The position numbers and the translations under genes were made by a program. This document shows positions 1-8,904 of a DNA stretch of 64,000 nt, one piece after another. The notes under the pieces are model-generated. The model did not search any database, was not told the DNA's origin, and worked only from the letters and a program-made list of their open reading frames with translations. The stretch comes from Rubritalea squalenifaciens DSM 18772 (GTDB taxonomy: Bacteria; Verrucomicrobiota; Verrucomicrobiia; Verrucomicrobiales; Akkermansiaceae). Location: assembly GCF_900141815.1 (NCBI RefSeq), contig NZ_FQYR01000002.1, positions 1,031,091-1,095,090 on the forward strand, written 5' to 3'. Every line of letters starts with the position of its first letter. Positions within the stretch are counted from its first letter, which is position 1.

Positions 1-78
1 AGAAAGCTACCTGTATTCACAGGCTGAGAGCCCATAGGGTTTCCGCACCACCTTAAGGTATCGTTTAGTCATCAGGAG

Positions 79-1020
79 TTAAACCCTGAGCGTTTTGACC
101 CATTGTTTTAGGTTGGACCTAAAGCTCTCCTCGTTCTTATCAAACCAGGACCTGGCTTTTTCTCCAATAAGAGTGAGCTTTTCCTCGGGAGATTTGATCA
201 AATTGGCTATGGCCGCCTCCAGCTCTCTTGGGTCGGCGTAATAGTTGGTGCCCAGATGGCGAGGCTCGGTGTGATTGAATGGTACGAGAACGCCTCTACG
301 GTTGTCGACTAGTTCATTCATCGGTGGCGCATGGGTCGTCACTGTGACGGCTGAGACTGACATGGCCTCGGCGATGTAATGCCCCCAGCCCTCAGAGCGG
401 GAGGGGCAGAGATGAATGCCGTGTTTGTTTTGCAGCATCTGAAGCTCGTTATCTTCAAGGTATTTGGTGATGAGCTTCACGTTGTCAGGCACTTGCTCCG
501 GGGCATTCTGACGGTGCTGTACCAAGGTCAATTGTGGCCATTCTGGGTGCTTGGCCCAGATGCTGAGTAAGGTTTCTGTGCCCTTGAGTGTGGAGCGGCC
601 AGCCAAATGGAAAAATCTCCGGTAATTTGGGGCTACTTTAGTGAGGTTTCTATCCTCGGAGGTGAAGCCGATGAAGCATGTCTTGGCATGCAGTTGGTCA
701 AAAATGGTTTTTGCGTGCTGGGTTTTACAGAGGACTTGGTCGATGCCATTGAGCAAGCGCACTTGTCTGAGAGGGTACCTTTCCTGGTTCGGGATGAGGA
801 AGTTCTTTTTGGCCGAAGATAGCCAGCGGGGAAAGACCCGCTCCATGAAGATATTGACGTGAAATTTCGTCGGAGCCGGTATCCAGCGATGGTAGGCGGG
901 AATGCCCCTTGCAGGACTGAGGGTAACCTTGGCGCCGAAACTGTGCAGTACATCACGAACGAGCATCACGTCTCGGTCGAGTCCTACTCCATTGGTGCGG
1001 GCGATCAGGTTAAAGTGCAT
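79..1020 (-). CDS. Glycosyltransferase, GT4/GT1-like
   Basis: A 313-residue cytoplasmic sugar transferase, probably adding a sugar to LPS core or another envelope glycan. The C-terminal half shows the GT-B nucleotide-sugar site: CPSRSEGWGHYIAEAM at residues 205-220 carries the E-x7-E pair (E210, E218), followed by PPMNELV. The N-terminal acceptor domain is diverged, so donor and acceptor cannot be named. The start is an ATG. The gene lies 14 nt downstream of the kinase-like gene at 1035 and is probably the last visible gene of that transcript. Bases 1-78 beyond its stop show no gene I can support. Confidence 0.8.
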   Translation of the reverse strand: MHFNLIARTNGVGLDRDVMLVRDVLHSFGAKVTLSPARGIPAYHRWIPAPTKFHVNIFMERVFPRWLSSAKKNFLIPNQERYPLRQVRLLNGIDQVLCKTQHAKTIFDQLHAKTCFIGFTSEDRNLTKVAPNYRRFFHLAGRSTLKGTETLLSIWAKHPEWPQLTLVQHRQNAPEQVPDNVKLITKYLEDNELQMLQNKHGIHLCPSRSEGWGHYIAEAMSVSAVTVTTHAPPMNELVDNRRGVLVPFNHTEPRHLGTNYYADPRELEAAIANLIKSPEEKLTLIGEKARSWFDKNEESFRSNLKQWVKTLRV

Positions 1021-1034
1021 AATGTCAGCTGTTC

Positions 1035-1703
1035 CTATACAGGTGAAAGTGAGTTCAATATCTTGTTCAAACGTTGTCTATCTTTTTCCCGCTCATTATA
1101 GCAGTTCAAATAGAGATCTATGAATTCTTGAACGCCTGAGGTTTGGAGTTTTGAGGTGTCCTCTTTATATCTCAATGGTGTGGAAAGGTTGGCGGCCCTC
1201 CTAATGAGAGGGATTTTTCCTGAGAAGAACTTGGTGCTGGTGAAATCAATCAGGCCAAAATGGTTGTCTGATATTTGAATCACGTTGCCAAAATGGATGG
1301 CTTTAAAGAGAATGCCTTTTTCATGGAGGGAGTAGAAGTACTCAGCCAGCCTCTCCAAGTTGACTTGATCTGGCTGAGTAGCCAAGAGGTCGCGGATGCT
1401 GGTACCATCCAGCATTTTGTAGCGTACTACATGGATGGATTCTCCGTCGACTTGCTGGAAATCGAGAATGGTTGGAACGATCACGTCTCTCTCAGCCAAA
1501 AGCTTGGCATTCTGGACAAACCGGTGAGCGTAGGGCTTGAAGCGGGAGGAGGAAAATAGCTTAGGCTTTTTGGCCCATACCTTGGAGACTGTCGAATCCG
1601 GGTGGATGACGATCGCTGGATGCCCGTGTTTCATGCCAATAGCCTCACCATTGGTGATAGTGTGCTGATAAGCTTTTTGGCTGATCATTGAGGGGGAGTT
1701 CAT
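1035..1703 (-). CDS. LPS kinase-like protein (InaA/toluene-tolerance type), catalytic Asp replaced
   Basis: A 222-residue protein with the reduced kinase fold of the InaA/KdkA/WaaP superfamily. K41 in VSKVW may be the ATP lysine. The loop that normally reads H-G-D-L-H-x-G-N is KAIHFGN (134-140), so the catalytic Asp is Ala. The metal-binding DFG-like segment survives as LIDFTST (D153). Pseudomonas relatives, as I recall them, also carry non-Asp residues here, so the family may work differently or be inactive. It sits between the acyltransferase and the glycosyltransferase at 79, which points to a role in LPS or surface glycan assembly. The substrate is unknown. Confidence 0.65.
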   Translation of the reverse strand: MNSPSMISQKAYQHTITNGEAIGMKHGHPAIVIHPDSTVSKVWAKKPKLFSSSRFKPYAHRFVQNAKLLAERDVIVPTILDFQQVDGESIHVVRYKMLDGTSIRDLLATQPDQVNLERLAEYFYSLHEKGILFKAIHFGNVIQISDNHFGLIDFTSTKFFSGKIPLIRRAANLSTPLRYKEDTSKLQTSGVQEFIDLYLNCYNEREKDRQRLNKILNSLSPV

Positions 1704-1747
1704 AGTAACTGATAGTGGGTCAACGTTTTTGAGAGGGCGAGAGAAAT

Positions 1748-3730
1748 CTACTCGAGTTGCGATGACTGCTCTTCAGTAGAAAAAATCGTTTCAAAAAGAG
1801 GTGCTAGCTTGCGTGCTCCATATTGTGAGATGTGGTCTTTGTCCCTATAGAGGGAATGTCCATTCTCAGCCATGTAGCAGGTTTTGCTATTGCGGGTAAA
1901 GAAGGGTGTAGGGTCGATAATGGTGATGTTAGGATGGATGTATTTTTCGAACATGGTGTTAGGAAACTGCTGTAATGCCAAATGGTCTGTTAGTGGAGTT
2001 CCTAAACTATCTGGGCCAATGCCAAAACGAAGGCTGTTGGCGAGGATTCGCGGAGGATCCTGGTGTTGATACGGAATCTGCTTAAGGATATAAATCTCAA
2101 CTCCAAGAGCAGTTAGTTTGTCGAGCGTATCTTTCAGGCAGGATTCAAAGGCTTGATTGGTGTCGAGCGTTTTGTTGCGATTATCGTAAAAGCTCTGTGG
2201 TTTGTGGGCCTCACCTTCTGTATTTGTATAGAAGTCCCAGCGGCCAATAAGGATGACCTTTTTGATATTGTGCTTTTTAATGAACTCTAGAGTAGCATTA
2301 TTCCGATCGACAGCAATGGGTTTGGATATGCTGAAGCCGTGTAGCAGGGGGGGGACAGTAGCTTTGGCGGATGCATAGATACGGCAGTGCAGTTGCTTAC
2401 ATATGGCTTCTAAGGCTGGAGCGGTGTAAGCCGCATGGCTGTCTCCCCAGAGTAGGATTGGGCGTATTTCCGAAGTGGAGTCATCCAGTGGAATGGTGCT
2501 GAGAGTCTGCTTATCAAGTAGCCCGTCATCTTTTAGAAGTTTGCTTCGCTCCCCGCCCGCCACAGCGTACTGACGCACATCGGGGGAGAAGCGATCTGGC
2601 CAGCCTCTTCCTATGTAAATGATGACCCCTGAGATGAGAAAAAGAGATGTTACGGTAGCGAAGCCTCGGAAGATCGTTTTTCGGCGAATCTCTCGGATGC
2701 GGTAGGGGGTTTCAATGAAGTGATAGGATGCGCAGGCAAGGAGGAAACTTGCTAGCACGAGGAATATTTTTGTGGTGAGTGAGAGTTCGCCAGTGGAGGA
2801 GTAGTTTGCGAAAACGATTATCGGCCAGTGCCAGAGGTAGAATGAGTAGGATATTTTCCCAAGGTAGACGACTGGTTTTGCGCTCAATAGTTTAGCTGAG
2901 CTGGTGGCTTGTTCACGGTTACAGAAGATGATCAAACCTGCTGCAAGGCATGGAGGCAAGGCGGCGAGGCCAGGAAAGGGTGTCTCTGCTGTATAGAGGA
3001 ACAGAGTAGCTAGAATGGTGGCAATGGAGAACCAGCTGAGAATTTCATTTAGTATTGCTGGCCATGAGTGGCGAGGTTTCCATATGGCGAGTATGGATCC
3101 ACACAGTAGTTCCCACGCTCTGGCTGGAAGGAGGAAAAAAGTATTCGAAGGTGAGTGGGCTACTCCATAAATACTCCAGGAGAAGGATAAAAGCGCTATT
3201 ACCGTAAGGTAGGTGAGAATAATGCGGGTATTGTCACCATGGCGCTTATAGAGAAAGATGAGGAGGAAGGGGAAGAGGAAATAGAATTGTTCTTCGACTG
3301 CCAGAGACCATGTATGGAGTAGTGGGAAAAACTCCGAGGGGGCTGCAAAGTAGCCGTCCTGTTGTGCAAAATAGAAATTGGAGACGAGAATGGCTTGGGC
3401 TACGACTTCTTTGCCAAAGTCTTTGAAGGCCTCTGGATAGAGGAAGTAGTAGGAGCCTGCGATAGTAAATAACACAAGTACAGTTAGGGCGGGAAAGATC
3501 CGACGGATCCGGCGCTCCCAGAAACTGCGAATGGAAAAAGTTCCTTGGTGGAGCTGTTTTTGGACAATGGTGGTGATCAGGAAGCCGGAGATGACGAAAA
3601 ATATGTCTACGCCAACATAGCCACCGGGAAAGCTAAGGGCCGCGTGATAGAGGACGACAGGCAGAACGGCGAGTGCTCGTAGTCCGTCGATCTCTGGACG
3701 GTATCGAGTAGAGGTATGGATTTGCGTCAT
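1748..3730 (-). CDS. OafA/YrhL-type acyltransferase with SGNH domain
   Basis: A 660-residue inner-membrane protein that O-acylates surface sugars. The N-terminal acyltransferase-3 domain (about 1-370) begins RYRPEIDGLRALAV and has around ten membrane spans, with the family motif region EEQFYFLFP. The C-terminal SGNH hydrolase-like domain carries GDSHA near residue 430 (Ser nucleophile) and DKDHIS near 630 (Asp/His). The frame is open to a TTG at 3751, but the ATG at 3730 places the family's N-terminal motif at the usual position, so I use it. In the cluster it would acetylate LPS core or O-antigen sugars. Confidence 0.88.
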   Translation of the reverse strand: MTQIHTSTRYRPEIDGLRALAVLPVVLYHAALSFPGGYVGVDIFFVISGFLITTIVQKQLHQGTFSIRSFWERRIRRIFPALTVLVLFTIAGSYYFLYPEAFKDFGKEVVAQAILVSNFYFAQQDGYFAAPSEFFPLLHTWSLAVEEQFYFLFPFLLIFLYKRHGDNTRIILTYLTVIALLSFSWSIYGVAHSPSNTFFLLPARAWELLCGSILAIWKPRHSWPAILNEILSWFSIATILATLFLYTAETPFPGLAALPPCLAAGLIIFCNREQATSSAKLLSAKPVVYLGKISYSFYLWHWPIIVFANYSSTGELSLTTKIFLVLASFLLACASYHFIETPYRIREIRRKTIFRGFATVTSLFLISGVIIYIGRGWPDRFSPDVRQYAVAGGERSKLLKDDGLLDKQTLSTIPLDDSTSEIRPILLWGDSHAAYTAPALEAICKQLHCRIYASAKATVPPLLHGFSISKPIAVDRNNATLEFIKKHNIKKVILIGRWDFYTNTEGEAHKPQSFYDNRNKTLDTNQAFESCLKDTLDKLTALGVEIYILKQIPYQHQDPPRILANSLRFGIGPDSLGTPLTDHLALQQFPNTMFEKYIHPNITIIDPTPFFTRNSKTCYMAENGHSLYRDKDHISQYGARKLAPLFETIFSTEEQSSQLE

Positions 3731-3825
3731 GAAGAGGTGAGGATGATGCAATGGTAGCGCTCAGCAAAGAATCCTAGGATTTCCTTTACCATTAGTGGGG
3801 GGCGCATTTTTTTGAGGGAAAAGAA

Positions 3826-4485
3826 TTATTGGTTTTCCAACTCCTTTAGTACTTCCTTGGTCCTTGCAATGGTTCTACGTGCTCTCTTGGACTTCTTATT
3901 GATCAGCTTGTGATACCACTTACGCTTCTTGTCTGATAGGCGGCTTGCTTGGAAGTGTTCGATGATCGGGTCATCGCACGCACGGATGCAGTTTTTATTA
4001 TCGAAAATGAAGTTGTAACAGAAACCGAGGTGGTGAACCTTGAGGTCTTCGATCTCTTCAAGAACTTCTGTTAGTGTGGCTTGATCCCAACGGTGAGGTT
4101 CTCTATCAGATTTTTCTTTCCAAAGTTTGAGAAGCTCACGTGTCTTCTCTGTATCTTTTAGCAGAATGGTGCTGGATAGGTTGCCATGGGTGCCTGTGAT
4201 GTAATCCTTGTACTTGCAGAAGGCGATATCACAGTCGAGCTTCGCCATGTCCGCTCTGAAATCCTTGTGTACATAAGCATCTGAGTCAATGTAGAGGATG
4301 TCCCCCTCGTATTTTTCGCGGCATTCCAATAGGAATGTAGGTTTCACGTTCACGATTTTATACCAGGACTCCTTTGGGATGACCTTTTTATGGTAGTCGA
4401 TGTCAAGCCGCTTGAGTGATTGCTCTAAGATGCCAGCATATTTGGAGTACAGGGGGTCATCTGTATGGTAGAAAACGATTTTCAT
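3826..4485 (-). CDS. Putative nucleotide-diphospho-sugar transferase (GT-A)
   Basis: A 219-residue GT-A-fold protein. GDILYIDSDAYVH (61-73) contains the D-x-D metal/nucleotide-sugar motif in the context typical of the Nucleotid_trans and GT8-like families. The C-terminus is very basic (KKRKWYHKLINKKSKRARR), which suggests membrane association. It lies 42 nt downstream of the pyruvyl-transferase-like gene on the same strand, so it probably contributes to the same glycan. The sugar donor cannot be predicted. Confidence 0.65.
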   Translation of the reverse strand: MKIVFYHTDDPLYSKYAGILEQSLKRLDIDYHKKVIPKESWYKIVNVKPTFLLECREKYEGDILYIDSDAYVHKDFRADMAKLDCDIAFCKYKDYITGTHGNLSSTILLKDTEKTRELLKLWKEKSDREPHRWDQATLTEVLEEIEDLKVHHLGFCYNFIFDNKNCIRACDDPIIEHFQASRLSDKKRKWYHKLINKKSKRARRTIARTKEVLKELENQ

Positions 4486-4527
4486 GAATTGGAGTAGTTA
4501 AAGCTACGAAATAGTCTATGGCGATAA

Positions 4528-5307
4528 TTATTGGTTCAGTTGGGAGATGTAGGACTCAACTTTTTTACCAAACTGTTTATTGAGGTCTCTGCATTCTCTT
4601 AGGTAGGCTTTGGGGTCTTCAGGTGCTTGGGCGGCATCAATATCAATGTCCCATGGTGGACAGTGGGTGAGGTCTGGAGAAATACCGTAGAATTTCGAAG
4701 CAAAAGGGACAGAGATCACTTTTTTGCCCAGAAGTAAGGCCCAATAAATACCGTGATAGGAGTTTGTAACAATGGTCTCACAGCTGCCTATGAAGGCAAT
4801 CTTTTCATTCATGTCTGCACCGTTGTTAGATAAGGCTGGAAACCCTTTCTTTGGAAGGTGCATACGTTTGTGCTGATAGATGCCTACTTCGTGCTGAACC
4901 TCATAGTCTTGATCAAATGCTTCGTGGAAGCATGATGCGCAAGGGACGTGTTCGTAAGGGTTGCAAAAGTCTCTCAATCCTAGAAGCTTGAAATTACTGA
5001 GCCATTCAGGGTAGTGAAGTGGCTGTTTTGGGTAGAAGCCATCATCCATATTGATGGTCCAGTTTTCACCTACTCCCCATCCAATGCAGTGGTGCCTGTC
5101 ATTGAAGAAGCGATGAATATCTTTGAAGGAACCGCCGGGGGATATCAATCCTCCACCACCAAATATCAGTATAGCTGGTTCCTCGGGGGCCGGGTCACAG
5201 GCAATGTCTAGGGTTTCCTGTCCAAGAAATGGGAAATAGCGGAAGGCGGGGCTGTACCAGTCACCTGCATTGCTCTCATCTCTTCGGAACACATTATAAA
5301 TTTTCAT
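4528..5307 (-). CDS. Polysaccharide pyruvyl transferase family protein
   Basis: A 259-residue protein of the CsaB/WcaK pyruvyltransferase superfamily, which adds ketal-linked pyruvate from phosphoenolpyruvate to sugars or acts as a related glycosyltransferase. Visible motifs are the glycine-rich ILIFGGGGLISPGG (about 47-60) and the late TNSYHGIYWALLLGKKV, where the SxHG histidine is characteristic. The start is an ATG 15 nt downstream of the preceding gene's stop, so the genes are probably co-transcribed. A second family member is at 7699. Confidence 0.75.
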   Translation of the reverse strand: MKIYNVFRRDESNAGDWYSPAFRYFPFLGQETLDIACDPAPEEPAILIFGGGGLISPGGSFKDIHRFFNDRHHCIGWGVGENWTINMDDGFYPKQPLHYPEWLSNFKLLGLRDFCNPYEHVPCASCFHEAFDQDYEVQHEVGIYQHKRMHLPKKGFPALSNNGADMNEKIAFIGSCETIVTNSYHGIYWALLLGKKVISVPFASKFYGISPDLTHCPPWDIDIDAAQAPEDPKAYLRECRDLNKQFGKKVESYISQLNQ

Positions 5308-5322
5308 ACTGAGCGACCTTGA

Positions 5323-5835
5323 TTAGTTGGTTCTTTGGAAAAAATAGATACCCAATGAGTTGCAGAATAGTTCCTCGGTGAGGGTATAGCTTTTGATGAA
5401 CTTTGAGATGAATTTATTGCGCGTCAGTAGCGATTCCCCAAGTTTGCCGGCCTCTGGAAACCTCCCCTTGTCGGCATAAACGACGACCAAGTTAGAGTAG
5501 TAAGGTGCTAGTTTGCGCGCGATACGGTGAATATTCTCTTTGTTCTCAAACCAGGCACTGATTACGAGGACTTGAGGAGTCCCGCTGGAGTTGGCTTTGG
5601 CCTTGATAATCTGACCCAGCTTGGGAGTGGCTGTCTGCAAGTGCCTGCATTCAATCCCGGTTGATTCTCTCGTCAGAGCTGTCTGGATGGGGCCAGCAAT
5701 GAGTAGTGAGTAGTTTTCGCCTACATACTTATCCAGGATTGTTTTGATTGGGGTAGTATCGGAGAACTGCGGATAATACTCGGAGGCATTATTCTCGCAG
5801 CTACACTTGCCGAATAGTTTTTTTAGGAAAGACAT
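5323..5835 (-). CDS. Hypothetical protein in LPS cluster
   Basis: A 170-residue protein of unknown function starting MSFLKKLFGKCSC. An upstream ATG at 5883 would add 16 unconserved-looking residues. It has no signal peptide or transmembrane span. Alternating hydrophobic strands (YSLLIAGPI, PQVLVISAW, YSNLVVVYAD) suggest a Rossmann-like alpha/beta fold. Gene order puts it in the glycan cluster, so a role in surface polysaccharide synthesis is possible but not shown by any motif. Confidence 0.6.
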   Translation of the reverse strand: MSFLKKLFGKCSCENNASEYYPQFSDTTPIKTILDKYVGENYSLLIAGPIQTALTRESTGIECRHLQTATPKLGQIIKAKANSSGTPQVLVISAWFENKENIHRIARKLAPYYSNLVVVYADKGRFPEAGKLGESLLTRNKFISKFIKSYTLTEELFCNSLGIYFFQRTN

Positions 5836-5882
5836 GTATCTATCTCGATAAGGTTGCGTAAGCGGACTGAGTGGTGAGAGCA

Positions 5883-5896
5883 TGACAAATTTGTCA
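5883..5896. promoter_or_regulatory. Perfect 14-bp palindrome
   Basis: TGACAAATTTGTCA is perfectly self-complementary. It lies in the 100-nt spacer between the gene ending at 5936 and the preferred ATG at 5835. Its size and symmetry would suit a dimeric repressor. No factor can be named, and chance occurrence in 64 kb is possible. Confidence 0.3.
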
Positions 5897-5935
5897 CTTC
5901 TGAAAAGGCTTCATTGCATATTCCTTTGAGCGGCT

Positions 5936-6949
5936 TTATCGGCACTTTAGCGAGTCTGGAAAACTTTTCCGCGGCATTACCGATTCGGGCAGCCGGCTCA
6001 CGGGGGACAAGTTCCAAAAGCGGCAGTGCGTCTCAGTGTCTCTGAGGAGCTCAAAGGATGGTAAGATGGTGCTCTCGTAGTCCTTGTCTAAGGTCGTAGG
6101 GCGGGCTTTTTGGCCGTCCTCGTAACTTCGGGCAGGGGTGTTTGTGGGAGAACCTAGGTCCATGCCGAGGAGATAAGCATTTTCCGCGCCAAGGGACTCT
6201 GCAATCTGGCATCCGATGTAGGCGATGGTGTTAGCGGTAAAGACGCCATGAGAGATATGACGACTCCAGCCGATCTTGCTGTCACCGTCAGAGGATATGC
6301 TGAGGCTTGGGTGGTGCTGCAGAGCTTCTACGAGATCGTTTGCGCTGAGTTGGGGGAGGCCGTAGTAGCGGTTGACGGTTTGAAGGAGTGAGATTTTTCC
6401 AGAAGTAAGGAGCTGAGGAGCTTGTTCGCAGATTCTGGCTAGGCCATTCACGGAAAACAGGCAGTGAGCACCAGAATTGACTGCATCGACTACCAAGGGC
6501 ATCCGGTGCTCAAAGAAATCGCGGTCTGTAATAGCATAGTGACTGGGGGAAATGCCGACTTCCTGGCAGGTGGCGATAGCTCCATTGAGGCCGAGTACCT
6601 TGTGGCCCTGCAGTTTGGAGAGGTCGAGATCTTTGATGGATGGCCCGGTGGCTAGGATCCAGAGGTCTTCACCCTTTATAGCTTTCGGTAAGGGAGCAGT
6701 GCGGCCGAGATGCTCCTTCTTCCAATAGATTTCCCAGACGTCAGGCTCGTCGCTCGGGACGAGCTCCAGATTGGCGCCTATATTGCGCATGTGTTTGAGT
6801 TCCTTGCCATAGGCCATGCGCGAGCATTTGCGGGAGAGGTAGCTGGATGAATCAAGTTTACTGACGCAGCTGAGGAGAAACTTCTGCCAGATGCCGGGAG
6901 GGGGTGGTGTGAAGCTATTCTGTGTGATCGGGTTGTAGAGGTCGGGCAT
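5936..6949 (-). CDS. MptE/DUF115-like, WaaZ-like LPS core protein
   Basis: A 337-residue protein. The core shows LWILATGPSIKDLDL (96-110), the glycine-rich signature of the DUF115/6-hydroxymethylpterin pyrophosphokinase MptE-like superfamily, followed by GLNGAIATC, YAITDRDFFE and YLLGMDLG, the layout seen in LPS core biosynthesis proteins such as the WaaZ Kdo-III transferase. In this cluster a Kdo or other sugar transferase role is more likely than pterin chemistry. It starts the leftward operon; the divergent gene begins at 7088. Confidence 0.6.
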   Translation of the reverse strand: MPDLYNPITQNSFTPPPPGIWQKFLLSCVSKLDSSSYLSRKCSRMAYGKELKHMRNIGANLELVPSDEPDVWEIYWKKEHLGRTAPLPKAIKGEDLWILATGPSIKDLDLSKLQGHKVLGLNGAIATCQEVGISPSHYAITDRDFFEHRMPLVVDAVNSGAHCLFSVNGLARICEQAPQLLTSGKISLLQTVNRYYGLPQLSANDLVEALQHHPSLSISSDGDSKIGWSRHISHGVFTANTIAYIGCQIAESLGAENAYLLGMDLGSPTNTPARSYEDGQKARPTTLDKDYESTILPSFELLRDTETHCRFWNLSPVSRLPESVMPRKSFPDSLKCR

Positions 6950-7087
6950 CTTGGCGTAGGTCTGAAACGGAATGCTAGTGTCGGGAAAAGGTCCATCCTT
7001 TCAACTCTGAAATGAACGAAGGCCTGGAGATCTGGATATTTGGCTTGATCATCAGATGGAGAAGTTTTGGATAGCGGTGTGCTGGGC

Positions 7088-7702
7088 ATGACTGACGAGC
7101 AAGAGTTGCTGGGAAAAGGCAAACTGATCCATACCAATGAGAGGAATGGGGCACCACTGCTTTTGCTTGATGGTGTGGCAGTGAAGTTCTTTCCCAGACG
7201 CTCGCCGCTGGTGCATTTGATGAGGGTGGCCTGCAAAGGAACAAAGGCGCACAAGCAATGGAATGCCGCAAGTGCCTTGAGGAAGATAGGTCTACAGACA
7301 CCGGAGCCAGTAGAGGTGAAAGTCTTTGGTTTTCAGGGTGACTATGAAGCTGCCTACCTCTATCGATTTCTGGAGAATGCGAAGCCACTTCATCAGGCGC
7401 TTCTAGATGGTGATCGACCATTGCTACTTAGCACGCTGGCAGAAGAACTGGCGCTGATGGCGCAATCTGGATTCTTATTTGTGGATTTCCACTTGGGCAA
7501 TGTCTTGGTGGATGAGTTAGGCAAGCTTTGGTGGATTGACCCTGAGATGACCTTTTCTGCTGCTGAGATACGCAAGAAGTTCTGGTCGCGCATGGAAAGA
7601 ATGCACCACAAGTGCGACCCTGGTGTGCTCAGTGACGATGAATGGAGTTTCTTTGTTAGGATGCTCAATGAGAAGCTTCCTGAAGACCTGAAGAGGATCT
7701 AG
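7088..7702 (+). CDS. LPS kinase (InaA/KdkA-like)
   Basis: A 204-residue kinase-like protein that probably phosphorylates an LPS core sugar. K33 (AVKFF) is the likely ATP lysine, VDFHLGN (132-138) is the catalytic loop with its Asp intact, and WWIDPEM (D151) is the metal-binding segment. An alternative TTG at 7067 has a GGAG just upstream and would add seven residues; I chose the ATG. Its TAG stop overlaps the TAG of the convergent gene through a shared CTAG (7699-7702), so the two genes end on top of each other. Confidence 0.75.
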   Translation: MTDEQELLGKGKLIHTNERNGAPLLLLDGVAVKFFPRRSPLVHLMRVACKGTKAHKQWNAASALRKIGLQTPEPVEVKVFGFQGDYEAAYLYRFLENAKPLHQALLDGDRPLLLSTLAEELALMAQSGFLFVDFHLGNVLVDELGKLWWIDPEMTFSAAEIRKKFWSRMERMHHKCDPGVLSDDEWSFFVRMLNEKLPEDLKRI

Positions 7703-8874
7703 TCTTTGGCTCTCAATCTAGGAAGAAGACTAGCTAGGTCATCTAGGCACTTGCTCTTGAAGGCTTGAATGCGTTCTTTGATCAGAGGAGTCTGGTCCTT
7801 GAAAGATTCAATATCCTCAATGCTGACCTTATCTAGCTCTTGTACAGAGCATGGAAGATTGGCGTCGATGACAAATGCTTTGGTTTTCGCCCGGTTGTCT
7901 ATGGGGATTACAGCTGTTCCTGCGAGTGAGCTGAAGATGATGCAGTGAAGTCGATTGGTGATCACGAAGCGCATTTCAGAGAGCAACTGTACTGCTTGTT
8001 TCCAGGAATCTGGAGCGATGCATTTGATGCCTGTAAGTTCCTCAATCTGAGCGATAAGTTTTCTGTCCTCTACTTCGCACGTGCTGATGACTGTGGGTTC
8101 CAGCCCCGCTTCCTTGATGGTCTTAATGAGTTGAGCGACTTGGGGTGCACGTGCGCCACCAGAGCGTGTGACGCAAATGCCGACTTTGTTAGAGTTGCTT
8201 GAGTCTGATAGGGAGAGGGTGCTTAGGTGGTCAGCCATGCTCCAGACAATGTCACACGTGGAGACAGCTTCCGTGCCAGAGGTCTCGATGATTTTATGTG
8301 AGAGTGCATCTCGTACTGGGATTGGGGTCTCTAGCTGCTGGGTCAAGTTGGCGAACGCTGGTTCTCCTATGCAGTCGACGGTTTGCTTTGTTAGCGAAAA
8401 GGGGTAGGCGTAGACCTTGCAGCCCACTTTTTTAGTGGCAACTAATTGGGCAAACATGTTTAGGTGCAGATCACCACGTCCCCACTGGGCACCTCCTGCG
8501 AAGTAGGCCGCGGTCGCTCCCGTGAGAGTGCTTTTAAAAGCTTCATCCTGCAGCAATTTGTCTGCGGTCTTCTCGATCAAGGAAGCGTGAGTTTTCTGTA
8601 AAAGACTCTGACTCAAACCGAGCTTGTACATGAGGCGGAACCATCGAGGTCTGCGGTAGGATGGTGGGGCCCCAGCATTGTCCATCGGGACGAGCAGCTC
8701 ATTTGTAAAAGGCTCGATACGTTGTGGGTCGATGCCTTTGTTTCCGTGATACAGGAATCTCACCTCATGGTCCGGGTGAAGCTTAGCCAGACTGACGCCC
8801 ATTGCCTCAAGAATCGCATAATCACCGATGTTCCCTTTAAGATTGGCGCAAAGAATCAGGACGTAAGGTTTCAT
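7699..8874 (-). CDS. Polysaccharide pyruvyl transferase family protein (WcaK-like)
   Basis: A 391-residue member of the pyruvyltransferase family. The N-terminus KPYVLILCANLKGNIGDYAI has the G-N-x-G-D motif that opens WcaK/AmsJ-type enzymes, YFAGGAQWG is the central glycine motif, and ITNRLHCIIFSSLAGT carries the conserved R-x-H. The ATG at 8874 is preferred to an upstream one at 8892. It probably modifies an exopolysaccharide or LPS sugar. It ends convergently on the kinase gene and follows the glycosyltransferase gene by about 30 nt. Confidence 0.78.
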   Translation of the reverse strand: MKPYVLILCANLKGNIGDYAILEAMGVSLAKLHPDHEVRFLYHGNKGIDPQRIEPFTNELLVPMDNAGAPPSYRRPRWFRLMYKLGLSQSLLQKTHASLIEKTADKLLQDEAFKSTLTGATAAYFAGGAQWGRGDLHLNMFAQLVATKKVGCKVYAYPFSLTKQTVDCIGEPAFANLTQQLETPIPVRDALSHKIIETSGTEAVSTCDIVWSMADHLSTLSLSDSSNSNKVGICVTRSGGARAPQVAQLIKTIKEAGLEPTVISTCEVEDRKLIAQIEELTGIKCIAPDSWKQAVQLLSEMRFVITNRLHCIIFSSLAGTAVIPIDNRAKTKAFVIDANLPCSVQELDKVSIEDIESFKDQTPLIKERIQAFKSKCLDDLASLLPRLRAKD

Positions 8875-8904
8875 AAAATTGGAAGTAATCAATGAGGATA
8901 AAGC

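Noticed and set aside
7-72. 21-codon minus-strand frame at the window start
   Set aside because: Too short, no recognisable protein features and no supporting signals.
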